Of a stretch of DNA of 64,000 nt, positions 17,897 through 26,617 are shown piece after piece (within the stretch, counting starts at the first letter, position 1; every line of letters begins with the position of its first letter). The position numbers and the translations under genes are program-made. This DNA is from Kaistia algarum (GTDB lineage Bacteria; Pseudomonadota; Alphaproteobacteria; Rhizobiales; Kaistiaceae), in assembly GCF_026343945.1 (NCBI RefSeq), contig NZ_JAPKNJ010000002.1, forward strand, positions 1,030,533 to 1,094,532, written 5' to 3'. The notes below the pieces were generated by a model. That model did no database searches, was not told the origin of the DNA, and was given only the letters and a program-made list of their open reading frames with translations.

Positions 17897-18349
17897 ATGA
17901 CCGTCGTCGCAAGACCGATATCCGTTCCCGAAGCGATCCCCAGCGGCGGCCGCTTTTTCGCCATGAGGCTGGAGCCGGGCGAGGATGTGCTCGATACGCT
18001 GCAGGCCTTCGTTGCCGCGAACCAGTTGCCGGCCGCCGCCATCGTCACCGTCGTCGGCAGCCTGACTCATGCCATGATCCGCTACGCCGCCCAGCCGGGT
18101 GGCCATCTGCGTGAAGGCTTGTTCGAGATCGTTTCCATGATCGGCACGGTCGAGGCGACCGGCGGTCATGTCCACATCTCCTGCTCCGACCACAAGGGCG
18201 ACATGTTCGGCGGCCACATGCTGTCCGGCTGCCTGGTGCGGACGACATGCGAGATCGTCGTGCTGGAACTCACCGATCTTTCGTTCAGCCGCGAAACATG
18301 CGCCCTCTCGACCTGGGACGAACTCGTCGTTCGCCGGCGCGCGGTATGA
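17897..18349 (+). CDS. PPC-domain (DUF296/PD1-like) protein
   Basis: A 150-residue protein of the plant-and-prokaryote-conserved (DUF296) family. The conserved stretch TGGHVHISCSDHKGDMFGGH (residues 88-107) carries the His residues that bind metal in bacterial structures of this family, which form trimers. The ATG at 17897 is used; a GTG at 17882 would add five residues. Members are often annotated as DNA-binding, but bacterial stand-alone copies have no proven function. It is the first gene of the ECF/catabolic operon, so it may be a sensor or an accessory enzyme for the imported ligand (inference). Confidence 0.85.
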   Translation: MTVVARPISVPEAIPSGGRFFAMRLEPGEDVLDTLQAFVAANQLPAAAIVTVVGSLTHAMIRYAAQPGGHLREGLFEIVSMIGTVEATGGHVHISCSDHKGDMFGGHMLSGCLVRTTCEIVVLELTDLSFSRETCALSTWDELVVRRRAV

Positions 18350-18388
18350 TGGACCCGAAGCGCTCCCGCGAGCCGGAAGGGCAGTGAA

Positions 18389-19183
18389 GTGGCGAGTGCC
18401 GCGAAGAACAAGGCCAGCAAGCCGTCCCTGCTCTATTCGGCAGGCAACAGCTTCCTGCACAAGGCCAACCCGCTGACGAGCCTCTGCCTGCTGCTATGGA
18501 TGATCTCGGCGGCGATCGTGCTGCCGACGGCGGGATCGGCAACTGTGGCACTTGCCGCAATCCTGGTGGCGCTGGTCACGGGCGTGGGCCGACGGGCGGT
18601 CAAGCGGCTGCTGATGACGATGGTGCCGATCGGTGTCGCGCTCGTCGTCGTGCACGGCCTGCTGATCGACCGGCAGGATTTCGCCGCCCTGGGGCCGCTT
18701 CAGGTCAGCACCACCGGCCTCGACTATGCGCTTCGGGTGTTCATGCGGGTCGCCGCCATGCTGATGGCAACCTTGCTCTTCGTCACGACCACGCACCCGT
18801 CCGAAATGCTGAAGGCGCTCGACCAGCGCGGCGTGCCGCCGGGTGTCGGTTATCTGATTGCCAGCCCCCTGCTGCTGATCGAGCCCTTCACCGAGCGGGC
18901 GCACGCGATCCGCGACGCGCAGCGCGTGCGCGGACTCGACCTGACCGGCTCATGGAAGGCCCGGGCCAAGGCTCTGCCGGTGCTGCTCGTTCCGCTGATC
19001 ACGCTGGCGCTGTCCGATCTCGACCACCGCGCCTCGATCCTTTCCGGCAGGGCTTTCCGCGCCCATAACCGCCGAACCGTCATCAACGCACCGCCGGATT
19101 CGACCTTCCAGATATGGCTGCGCCGCCTTCTGCTGACCCTCGCCGTGCTCCAACTGGGATTGCCTTTGCTTTGGCGCCTCTGA
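18389..19183 (+). CDS. ECF transporter transmembrane T component
   Basis: A 264-residue EcfT/CbiQ-family membrane protein that couples the ECF ATPases to a substrate-specific S component. Several hydrophobic segments are clear (LCLLLWMISAAIVLP and the following stretches), and the coupling-helix region contains RDAQRVRGL, the Ala-Arg-Gly type motif of the family. The start is GTG at 18389 with GGAAGG eight bases upstream. The A subunit gene starts inside its 3' end. No S gene is adjacent; the only candidate is at 47601-48173. Confidence 0.9.
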   Translation: MASAAKNKASKPSLLYSAGNSFLHKANPLTSLCLLLWMISAAIVLPTAGSATVALAAILVALVTGVGRRAVKRLLMTMVPIGVALVVVHGLLIDRQDFAALGPLQVSTTGLDYALRVFMRVAAMLMATLLFVTTTHPSEMLKALDQRGVPPGVGYLIASPLLLIEPFTERAHAIRDAQRVRGLDLTGSWKARAKALPVLLVPLITLALSDLDHRASILSGRAFRAHNRRTVINAPPDSTFQIWLRRLLLTLAVLQLGLPLLWRL

Positions 19184-20025
19184 TCGAGATCCACGACCTT
19201 CGCTTCCGTTTCCCGCAGGCCGAGACGCCCATCCTGGACGGGCTTTCCCTGTCGATCGAGGCGGGCGAGCGCGTCGCCATCCTCGCGCCAAACGCTGCCG
19301 GCAAGACGACGCTCGCCAAATGGCTCTCCGGCCATCTGCCCGAGGGCGCGTTGAAGGCCGAACACGGCACCGTGACGATGGAGGGGCGCGACTGGACGGA
19401 ATGGTCGATCGCAGACCGCGCCTCGGCTATCCAGTATGTCGGGCAGGTCCCCTCACAGCAGCTGACCGGTTGCGCCTTCACCGTCTATGAGGAAATCGCC
19501 TTCGGCCCGTGCAATCTCGCGCTTCCGGAAGCGGAAATCCGCCAGCGCGTCGAGGAAGCGATGGCGATCTGCAACGTTGCTCATCTGGCCGAGCGCGATC
19601 CGTTCACGCTCTCCGGGGGTGAGCAGCAGCGGCTTTCCATCGCCGCCGCGCTCGCCATGCGTCCGCGCGTGCTCGTCCTCGACGAGCCGACCTCCAATCT
19701 CGACCCGGAGTCGCGCGACGATCTGATCGAGCAGATCGACAAGTTGCCGGGCGGGTTGACGATCGTCGTGCTGGAAGTGGCGCTTCGCCCGTCGCTGGCG
19801 CTCGCCGACCGTTTCATGCTGCTCGAAGCCGGGCGGATCTTGGTAACCGGCACGGCGAGCGAGGTGTTGAACGATCGGCGCTGCATCGAGGCGCTCGGCA
19901 TGACCTCGGTCGCCGCGACAGCCGCCGCATTGCGCGAGGCCGGCGCCTGGCCAGAGGAACGGCCGCTGCCGCTGACGCTCGCCGAGGCGCGTCCCTTCTT
20001 CGAGGCCTCCCATGCTATCGGTTGA
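19114..20025 (+). CDS. ECF transporter ATP-binding subunit (first)
   Basis: A 303-residue (or about 284, if a TTG at 19171 is the start) EcfA-type ATPase. Walker A reads APNAAGKTT, with Ala instead of the first Gly. The signature LSGGEQQRLSIAAALA and Walker B LVLDEPTSNLD are canonical. It overlaps the T gene by 70 bases if the ATG at 19114 is used, and its stop overlaps the next ATPase by 14 bases. With its partner it should form an asymmetric A/A' dimer in which this subunit supplies the working signature motif. Confidence 0.92.
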   Translation: MAAPPSADPRRAPTGIAFALAPLIEIHDLRFRFPQAETPILDGLSLSIEAGERVAILAPNAAGKTTLAKWLSGHLPEGALKAEHGTVTMEGRDWTEWSIADRASAIQYVGQVPSQQLTGCAFTVYEEIAFGPCNLALPEAEIRQRVEEAMAICNVAHLAERDPFTLSGGEQQRLSIAAALAMRPRVLVLDEPTSNLDPESRDDLIEQIDKLPGGLTIVVLEVALRPSLALADRFMLLEAGRILVTGTASEVLNDRRCIEALGMTSVAATAAALREAGAWPEERPLPLTLAEARPFFEASHAIG

Positions 20026-20842
20026 ACACGTCAGTTTCGCGTATGTGGAGGACAAGCCGGTCCTCAGCGATATCCACTTCTCGGGCCAGCGCGGCGAGGT
20101 ACTGGCGATCGTCGGGCGCAACGGCGCCGGCAAGAGCACGCTGCTGCGCCTCCTCAACGGGCTCTACCAGCCGGCCGCCGGCCACATCACGGTGGACGGC
20201 ATGTCGACTTCGGACACGCCGATCCACGAACTGGCCCAGCACATCGGCACCGTCTTCCAGGTGCCGGAGCAGCAGATCTTCAATGCGACGATCCATGGCG
20301 AGATCGCCTTCGGACCGAAGCAGCAGGGTCTGACCGGCGAGGCGCTGGAAGCACGGATCGCCGAGGTTCTGGACCGGATCGGGCTATCGGGATCCGGCGC
20401 GATGCACCCCCTCGACATCGACGCCTCGGCCCGCCGTCTCGTCGCCGTCGGGTCGGTGCTCGCCATGCGGCCGCCGATCCTGCTGCTGGACGAACCGCAG
20501 CGCGGGCTCGACAGGGCAGCCATGCAGCGCCTCGAGACGATCATCGCCGAGGAAAAGGCTGGCGGATCGCTGATCGTCCTCGTCTGCCACGATATGGACT
20601 TCGTCGCGCGGCGGGCCGATCGCGTGCTCGGGCTGGCCCGCGGCGTTCTGGCGGCGGACCTGCCGACGGCGGCCTTCTTCGCCGACGAAGCGCTGACGGA
20701 GGCCGTGGGTGTCGAGACGCCGGATGTCCTGCGCCTGTCGCTTGATCTTGGCCTGTCGCCGAGCCTGACGCCTGACGCCTTCGCAAGAGCCTATCTGGCG
20801 CGGCGGGGCACCGCCGGCGAACCGGGGCTTGACGGCGCATGA
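20012..20842 (+). CDS. ECF transporter ATP-binding subunit (second), degenerate signature motif
   Basis: A 276-residue EcfA-type ATPase with intact Walker A (GRNGAGKST), Q-loop region (VFQVPEQQIF) and Walker B (ILLLDEPQRGLD). The LSGGQ-type signature before Walker B is replaced by DIDASARRLVAVGS. Only one of the two composite ATP sites of the dimer can therefore be fully canonical. Such asymmetry is known in ABC heterodimers. The C-terminal 60 residues form an extension typical of ECF ATPases. It is translationally coupled to the first ATPase. Confidence 0.9.
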   Translation: MLSVEHVSFAYVEDKPVLSDIHFSGQRGEVLAIVGRNGAGKSTLLRLLNGLYQPAAGHITVDGMSTSDTPIHELAQHIGTVFQVPEQQIFNATIHGEIAFGPKQQGLTGEALEARIAEVLDRIGLSGSGAMHPLDIDASARRLVAVGSVLAMRPPILLLDEPQRGLDRAAMQRLETIIAEEKAGGSLIVLVCHDMDFVARRADRVLGLARGVLAADLPTAAFFADEALTEAVGVETPDVLRLSLDLGLSPSLTPDAFARAYLARRGTAGEPGLDGA

Positions 20843-20996
20843 GTCGCGCGCCTAGTTTTCGCATTGCAGCATCGGACCCAAAAATGGGCGAGGCTGACAG
20901 CCGATCCGGCCTTTCGCATTCCGTTTCAATCTCGTCCCCGATTGCAAAGGGCAAGAAGCCTGGCGTCGGCATCCAGCTTGGAAAGCAGGATCCGCC

Positions 20997-22478
20997 ATGG
21001 TGAAAGACGGCAAGCGCCACATCGACAGTTTGAAGGACGGCCGCACCATCTATATCGATGGTCGCAAGGTCGTAGACGTCACGACCGACCCGGCCTTCGC
21101 CAAGTCCGTTGCCACGTCAGGCGGGTTCTACGACTACCAGTCGGCCCCGGAAAATCTCGAGGCGATGACGTTCGTGTCGCCGAAGACCGGCGACCGCGTC
21201 AGCCGCGCCTGGCAGTTGCCGCGCAACCCTCGCGAACTGGTCGAGCGTCGCGAAGCGCTGGCGCGCTGGGCACGGCTGACCTGCGGCATGGTGGGCCGTT
21301 CGCCCGACCACGTCGCTTCGACGCTCGCCGGCTTCCGCATGGGCCTGCCCGCCTTCCGCGATAATGACCCGGCCCGCGCGGCAGCGGTCGAATCCTATTT
21401 CGACTATGCCCGCGACAATGACCACTACCTCTCCTACGTCATCATCAACCCGCAATCGGACAAGGCGAAGACCGCCAGTGGCCAGCCTGACCCGCATCTG
21501 GTCGCGTCGATCGTCGATGAGGATTCCGCGGGCATCACCATTCGCGGCGCCAAGATGCTGGCGACGAGCGGCATCATGGCCAACGAGATGCTGGTCTCCG
21601 GCTTCAACGCGCTGCAGGCGGGCGACGAGGCCTATGCCTTCACCGCCATGCTCCCGGTCGGCACCAAGGGCCTGACGCTGATGTCGCGCCGCTCCTATGA
21701 ACAGGCGGCGACGTCGGAATTCGACTATCCGCTGTCGACGCGCTTCGACGAGAACGACGCCGTCGTCTATTTCGACGACGTGAAGATCCCGTGGGATCAT
21801 GTGTTTGTCTTCAAGGATCTGAAGATGGCGCAGGCGCAGTGGCACGACACGCGCGCTCACGTCTTCCAGAACTACCAGTGCATGATCCGCCTGATGGTGA
21901 AGCTGCAGTTCCTGCTCGGCCTCGCCCGCAAGATCGCCGAGATCAACAACATCATCAATTATCCGCAGGTTCGCGAAACGCTCGGCCTGCTTGCGGCCAA
22001 GGTCAACAATATCGAGGCGCTGATCGTCGCCATGGAGGCGGCCGGCGAGCATTTCAACGGCTATTACGTGCCCAACCGGACGATGCTCTGCACGGCACAG
22101 GTGATCGCGCAGACCACCTACCCGGAAGTGGCCGAGGCGATCCGCACCCTGTCGGGCGGCGGCATGATCATGGTCCCCTCCTCCTATGCCGATTTCGAGA
22201 CGCCGGAGACGCGGGCGATCATCGAGAAGACGCAGCGCTCGGTAGCGACGAATTCCGAAGGCCGCGTCAAACTCATGAAGCTCGCCTGGGACGCGATCGG
22301 CTCCGAGTTCGGCTCGCGCCATCTGCAATATGAAATGTTCTATTCCGGCCCGACCTTCGTGACGCGCGGCAATTCTTTCCGCTTTTTCGATTGGGACGGC
22401 GTCAAAGGCTTCGTCGACGGCTTCATGGCAGGCTATGGCCTACCCGAGGCGACGAGCCTCCGTCCCGCGGCGGAGTGA
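20997..22478 (+). CDS. HpaB-type FADH2-dependent monooxygenase (4-HPA 3-hydroxylase family)
   Basis: A 493-residue oxygenase component of a two-component flavin monooxygenase with the acyl-CoA-dehydrogenase-like fold of HpaB/PvcC. Recognisable stretches include RDNDHYLSYVIINPQSDKAK, the KMLATSG flavin-binding region, FDDVKIPWDHVF and GGGMIMVPSSYADF. Family members hydroxylate phenols, pyrroles and other aromatic or heteroaromatic rings using reduced FAD from a partner reductase, here probably the protein at 26111-26617. The start at 20997 has AGGA upstream. A 154-base gap separates it from the ECF genes with no clear terminator, so co-transcription is likely. The true ring substrate is unknown. 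Confidence 0.92.
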   Translation: MVKDGKRHIDSLKDGRTIYIDGRKVVDVTTDPAFAKSVATSGGFYDYQSAPENLEAMTFVSPKTGDRVSRAWQLPRNPRELVERREALARWARLTCGMVGRSPDHVASTLAGFRMGLPAFRDNDPARAAAVESYFDYARDNDHYLSYVIINPQSDKAKTASGQPDPHLVASIVDEDSAGITIRGAKMLATSGIMANEMLVSGFNALQAGDEAYAFTAMLPVGTKGLTLMSRRSYEQAATSEFDYPLSTRFDENDAVVYFDDVKIPWDHVFVFKDLKMAQAQWHDTRAHVFQNYQCMIRLMVKLQFLLGLARKIAEINNIINYPQVRETLGLLAAKVNNIEALIVAMEAAGEHFNGYYVPNRTMLCTAQVIAQTTYPEVAEAIRTLSGGGMIMVPSSYADFETPETRAIIEKTQRSVATNSEGRVKLMKLAWDAIGSEFGSRHLQYEMFYSGPTFVTRGNSFRFFDWDGVKGFVDGFMAGYGLPEATSLRPAAE

Positions 22479-22489
22479 GGGCGGTGGAC

Positions 22490-23686
22490 ATGCCGAACCC
22501 GCCGAGCGCCGACGAGATCGCCCGCCTGGCCTTCGTCGATCACGGCCGCGCGCCGCTGCGCCTTAAGGAAAGCGGCCCGCTTTCCGACCTCACCTTCGCG
22601 GTCAAGGACCTGTTCGACATTGCGGGCTATCGCTCGGCCTGGGGCAATCCGGATCAGCTCCGCGACGGCGCGCCCGCCGTCGCGACGGCGCCTGCCGTGC
22701 TGGTGCCGCTGGTCGCTGGCGCGACCATGATCGGCAAGACCAACACGGACGAAGTCGCCTGCGGCATGTTCGGCATGAACCCGCATTTCGGCACGCCGAT
22801 CAATCCGAAGGCGCCCGACCGCGTACCCGGCGGCTCGTCGAGCGGCTCGGCCTCGGCGGTCGCGGCGGGGCTGGCGGATTTTGCCCTCGGCACCGACACG
22901 GGCGGCTCGATCCGCGTGCCCGCCAGCTTCTGCGGCCTCTATGGCCTCCGCACGACCTATGGCCGCGTCTCGGCGGCCGGCGTCATGGCGATGGCGCCGA
23001 GCTTCGACACGGTCGGCTGGCTGGCGAACGACGCCCGGACCCTTCGCCGCGTGTCGGAGGCTTATTTCGGGCCGATCGGCACGGCGAGGCCACCACGGCT
23101 GATGATCGCCCGTGACGCGTTCGACATTCCGGTGGGCGGCATTGGCGAGGCGCTGCTGTCCGTCGCCCAATCACTAGGGACAGCCCGCGAAATCACGCTC
23201 TATGAGGAAGGCGTCGAGCATTGGCTGGACACCTTCCGCCCGCTGCAATTGCACGACCTCTGGTCGACGCTCGGCGCCTGGGGAACTGCGCCGGGCCGGA
23301 ACCTGTCGCAGGCCGTCCACGAGCGCATCCAGCTTGCCTCGACCGTGAAGCCGGAGACCGTCGCTGCCGCCGTGCCGCGCCGCGAGGCGCTGACCGATCG
23401 GCTCGTCGACCTCCTCGGCGATGACGGCATGATCGTCATCCCGACGGCGCACGACCTACCGCCGCTGCGCAGCGCGCCCGTCTCGGCGCAGATCGCCTTC
23501 CGCGAGAAGACGCTGGCGCTCACTTCCGTCGCGAGCCTGACGCGCCTGCCGCAGATCGCCATTCCGGCGGCGAGCTTTGAAGGCTGCCCGATCGGACTTT
23601 CGCTGATCGGCGGTCCGCGCTCGGAAAAGCAGCTTCTCGCCTTCGCCGAAGCGATGGGCGACCTGACAACACGGCCCTCATCATGA
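22490..23686 (+). CDS. amidase-signature family amidohydrolase (second)
   Basis: A 398-residue amidase with Lys39 (AVKD), Ser116 in GGSSSGS and nucleophile Ser140 in GTDTGGS, the full catalytic triad of the family. It is shorter than the amidase at 10143-11543 and closer to the compact AtzE/AtzF-like forms. The frame is open upstream; the ATG at 22490 (with GTGAGGG before it) is chosen over a GTG at 22484. Its stop overlaps the next gene by ATGA. It probably removes ammonia or an amine from a ring-opened product. Confidence 0.9.
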   Translation: MPNPPSADEIARLAFVDHGRAPLRLKESGPLSDLTFAVKDLFDIAGYRSAWGNPDQLRDGAPAVATAPAVLVPLVAGATMIGKTNTDEVACGMFGMNPHFGTPINPKAPDRVPGGSSSGSASAVAAGLADFALGTDTGGSIRVPASFCGLYGLRTTYGRVSAAGVMAMAPSFDTVGWLANDARTLRRVSEAYFGPIGTARPPRLMIARDAFDIPVGGIGEALLSVAQSLGTAREITLYEEGVEHWLDTFRPLQLHDLWSTLGAWGTAPGRNLSQAVHERIQLASTVKPETVAAAVPRREALTDRLVDLLGDDGMIVIPTAHDLPPLRSAPVSAQIAFREKTLALTSVASLTRLPQIAIPAASFEGCPIGLSLIGGPRSEKQLLAFAEAMGDLTTRPSS

Positions 23687-24606
23687 AGATGGTCCGCGAC
23701 GGCGATCGCGATTTCGTCGGCTACGGCCGCAATCCGCCCGACGCGAAATGGCCCGGCGGGGCGCGGCTGGCGCTTGTCGTCGTGCTCAATGTCGAGGAAG
23801 GCGCCGAGCCGTCGATCCCCGATGGCGACGGCGCCACGGAGGCGGCGCTGACGGATGCCATTCCGGGCGAGGTCGCTGCCGGAAAGCGCGATTTCGTCGC
23901 CGAGACCTTATTCGAGTATGGCTCGCGCGTCGGCTTCTGGCGGCTCCACGATCTCTTCGCGGCGCGCGGTGTTTCCCTCACCATCAATGCCTGCGCGCAG
24001 GCGCTTGTCCGCAACGGCGAAATCGCGGCCGCGATCCGTGACAGCGGGCTCGACCTTTGCTGCCATGGCGATCGGTTCCTGCGCCACTACCGGATGAGCG
24101 AGGCCGAGGAGCGCGGCACCATCGCCGCCGCCTATCGCGGTATCGAGGCGGCGATCGGCAGGCCGCCGCTCGGCTGGCAGAGCCGCTATTCCTCCAGCGA
24201 GGCGACGAGGGCGCTGCTCGTCGAGCATGGCGGATTTCTCTATGATTCCGACTCCTACGCCGATGATCTTCCCTACTTCGTTGAAGTCGCCGGCAAGCCG
24301 CATCTCGTCGTGCCGCATTCCTTCACCCATAACGACAACCGCCTCGCGACGGCGAAGCTGGGCACCGCCAACGATTTCTACGATCACCTCGCGGCGGCCT
24401 TCCGCGTCCTCCATGCCGAGAGCGCACACACGCCCCGTATGATGACCGTCAGCCTGCATTCGCGCATCTCCGGCCAGCCGTCGCGTTTCGAGGCTGTGCA
24501 GCGCTTCCTCGATCTTGCCCAAAGCCATGAGGGCGTCTGGTTCGCCGGCCGGTCCGAGGTTGCGCGCCACTGGATCGCGACGCACCTGTCCGAGACGACC
24601 CGATGA
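23683..24606 (+). CDS. polysaccharide-deacetylase-fold hydrolase, PuuE/allantoinase-like
   Basis: A 307-residue NodB-fold protein of the PuuE branch, cofactor-independent allantoinases that open the hydantoin ring. The start GYGRNPPDAKWPGGARLAL and VVVLNVEEGAEPS match the PuuE N-terminus closely in pattern. The stretch corresponding to the deacetylase metal site reads CCHGDRFLRHYRM, without the HxxxH zinc motif. It is translationally coupled to the amidase before it and the amidohydrolase after it. A cyclic ureide or imide is the likely substrate class; allantoin itself is not implied because no other urate-pathway gene is present. Confidence 0.87.
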   Translation: MKMVRDGDRDFVGYGRNPPDAKWPGGARLALVVVLNVEEGAEPSIPDGDGATEAALTDAIPGEVAAGKRDFVAETLFEYGSRVGFWRLHDLFAARGVSLTINACAQALVRNGEIAAAIRDSGLDLCCHGDRFLRHYRMSEAEERGTIAAAYRGIEAAIGRPPLGWQSRYSSSEATRALLVEHGGFLYDSDSYADDLPYFVEVAGKPHLVVPHSFTHNDNRLATAKLGTANDFYDHLAAAFRVLHAESAHTPRMMTVSLHSRISGQPSRFEAVQRFLDLAQSHEGVWFAGRSEVARHWIATHLSETTR

Positions 24607-26114
24607 GCGCGGCTCCCCTTCTCCTTGCCGGCGGAATGGTGGCTGACCCGCTCGCGGGCGAGGCCAGCCGGAGGGACCTCCTGATCGAGAATGGCAGGAT
24701 CGCCGCAATCGCCGCGCCGGGCGCGATCGGTCGCCCTGACGCCCAGCGCTTCGACGCCTCCGACCGGCTGATCCTACCGGCTTTCGTCAATGCGCATACG
24801 CATGGCCACGCCAATCTGGTCAAGGGCGTCGCCGAGCGCTGGACGCTCGAGGCCTCGCTCACCAACGGGCCGTGGCTTGCCGGAGCACGCGATCCCGAGA
24901 CGATCTATCTCTCGACGCTCCTCGGCGCGCTCGACATGTTGTCGAAGGGCTGCACGAGTTGCTTCGATCTCGTCTACGAGTTCCCGCGCCCGACGCTGGA
25001 AGGGTTCCTGGCGGTGGCCAACGGCTATGCCGATGCCGGCATGAAGGCCGTTCTGGCGCCGATGGTCGCCGATCTCAATCTGTTCCAGGCGGTTCCGGGC
25101 CTGATGGATTCGCTCCCCGAAGATCTGCACGAGACCGTCGGCCGATTCCAGCTGGCCAATGGCGACGAGACAATCGCAGCCATGGAGGCGATCTTCGCCG
25201 CGCGCGACCGCCTGCCGCCGGGCATCTCCCTCGCCATCGCGCCGACGATTCCGCATCACTGCTCGGAGCGCTTCCTGATGCAATGCGTGGATCTGGCCGA
25301 GCGCCATGATCTGCCGATCCACATGCACATCGCCGAATCGAGGCTTCAGGCGACTTCAGCGCGAAAGCTCTGGGGCGTTTCACCCGTCCGCCGCCTTGCC
25401 GATCTCGGCGTGTTGCGGCCTAGCTTCATCGCCGCTCATGCCGTCTGGCTCGACGGGCGCGACCTCGACATCCTCGCCGCGCATCACTGTTCGGTGGCGC
25501 AGATACCGGCCAGCAATTTCCGCCTCGGCGCCGGCATTGCCCATGTCCGACCGATGCTGGAGCGCGGCCTACGCGTCGGTCTCGCCACCGACGGCGCCAA
25601 TTCCTCCGATGCGCTCTCCATGCTGCAGGCCACCCGCCTCGCCTCCTATGCCTCGCGCGTCTTCGATGCGCCGCGCGAAACATGGCTTGATGCCGCGGAG
25701 ACGCTGCGCCTCGCAACTTCCGGCGGCGGCGCCCTGCCCGGCCTTGGCCATTCCGGCCGCATCGAGACTGGCGCTGCCGCCGATCTCGTCCTTTTCGATC
25801 TCTCACACATCGATTTCATGCCTTTGACCGATCCCCTCAATCAAATTGTCACCGCCGCCGACTCCGCCTCGATCACCGATGTCTTCGCGGATGGACGGCA
25901 TGTCGTCGCCGGCCGAAAGCTCCAGACCATCGATCCCACAACGCTGCGTGAGCGCGTCGCCGATTCCGTCGCCCGGCTCTCCGCCAGTCTGGCCGATGCG
26001 CGCGCTCTAGCCGGCCGGTTGGAGCCGCATGTCGTCGCCTTCGCGGACAGCCAGAGGGATGAACCTTTGCCGGTCGCGCGCCATCTACCCGTCGAAGGGA
26101 GGGCCTTCGCATGA
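24603..26114 (+). CDS. metal-dependent amidohydrolase (TRZ/ATZ/cytosine-deaminase superfamily)
   Basis: A 503-residue amidohydrolase-superfamily deaminase. Metal ligands are seen in NAHTHGH (His65, His67), HMHIAES, IAAHAVWLDG and ATDGANSSD, all expected for aminohydrolases acting on amino-substituted heterocycles such as guanine, melamine derivatives or cytosine. The C-terminal 100 residues extend beyond the usual barrel. Both ends overlap neighbours by four bases. It would hydrolytically deaminate or open a ring intermediate in the same pathway as the HpaB-type oxygenase. Confidence 0.9.
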   Translation: MSAAPLLLAGGMVADPLAGEASRRDLLIENGRIAAIAAPGAIGRPDAQRFDASDRLILPAFVNAHTHGHANLVKGVAERWTLEASLTNGPWLAGARDPETIYLSTLLGALDMLSKGCTSCFDLVYEFPRPTLEGFLAVANGYADAGMKAVLAPMVADLNLFQAVPGLMDSLPEDLHETVGRFQLANGDETIAAMEAIFAARDRLPPGISLAIAPTIPHHCSERFLMQCVDLAERHDLPIHMHIAESRLQATSARKLWGVSPVRRLADLGVLRPSFIAAHAVWLDGRDLDILAAHHCSVAQIPASNFRLGAGIAHVRPMLERGLRVGLATDGANSSDALSMLQATRLASYASRVFDAPRETWLDAAETLRLATSGGGALPGLGHSGRIETGAAADLVLFDLSHIDFMPLTDPLNQIVTAADSASITDVFADGRHVVAGRKLQTIDPTTLRERVADSVARLSASLADARALAGRLEPHVVAFADSQRDEPLPVARHLPVEGRAFA

Positions 26115-26617
26115 GCGACGCCTTCGATCCGGCGGAATTTCGCCGCGCCTGTTCGCTGTTCGCCACCGGGGTCGCCGTGGTGACGACGCATGTCGGCGAC
26201 ACATTCGCCGGCATGACGATCAATTCCTTCGCTTCCGTCTCGCTGGAGCCGCCGCTGGTCCTCTGGTGCCTCAAGGACAAGGCGCGCTCGCGCGGCATCT
26301 TCGAGACCGCAGGCCGCTTTGCCATCAATATCCTTGCGGCGGAGCAATTGAGCGAGGCGAAGCACTTCGCCAAGAACACGCTCGAGGCCTTCGAAGGCGG
26401 CGAGCCGATGATCATCTCACCGCGCGGCCTGCCACTCCTGCCGGGCGCCCTCGCCCATCTCGAATGCGAGACGCGCCATGTCTATGATGGCGGCGACCAC
26501 CGCATCATGATCGGCGAGGTCGTCGCGCTTTCGGCACAGCCGGGCTCACCGCTCGTCTTCTTTGAGGGCCGGCTGACGGCAGGATTTCCCGAACTCGAAC
26601 CCATCGGAACGCCATGA
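26111..26617 (+). CDS. flavin reductase domain protein (HpaC/RutF-like)
   Basis: A 168-residue short-chain flavin reductase. Typical stretches are FATGVAVVTTH, GMTINSFASVSLEPPLVLWC and FAINILAAEQ. These enzymes reduce free FMN or FAD with NAD(P)H and supply it to a separate oxygenase. The coupled oxygenase here is probably the HpaB-type enzyme at 20997-22478, and perhaps also the LLM enzyme at 6927-8228, which has no reductase of its own nearby. Both ends overlap adjacent genes by ATGA. Confidence 0.93.
   Translation: MSDAFDPAEFRRACSLFATGVAVVTTHVGDTFAGMTINSFASVSLEPPLVLWCLKDKARSRGIFETAGRFAINILAAEQLSEAKHFAKNTLEAFEGGEPMIISPRGLPLLPGALAHLECETRHVYDGGDHRIMIGEVVALSAQPGSPLVFFEGRLTAGFPELEPIGTP

Noticed and set aside
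23683..24606. Urate/allantoin degradation pathway
   Set aside because: Only a PuuE-like hydrolase is present; no uricase, HIU hydrolase, OHCU decarboxylase or allantoicase is nearby.
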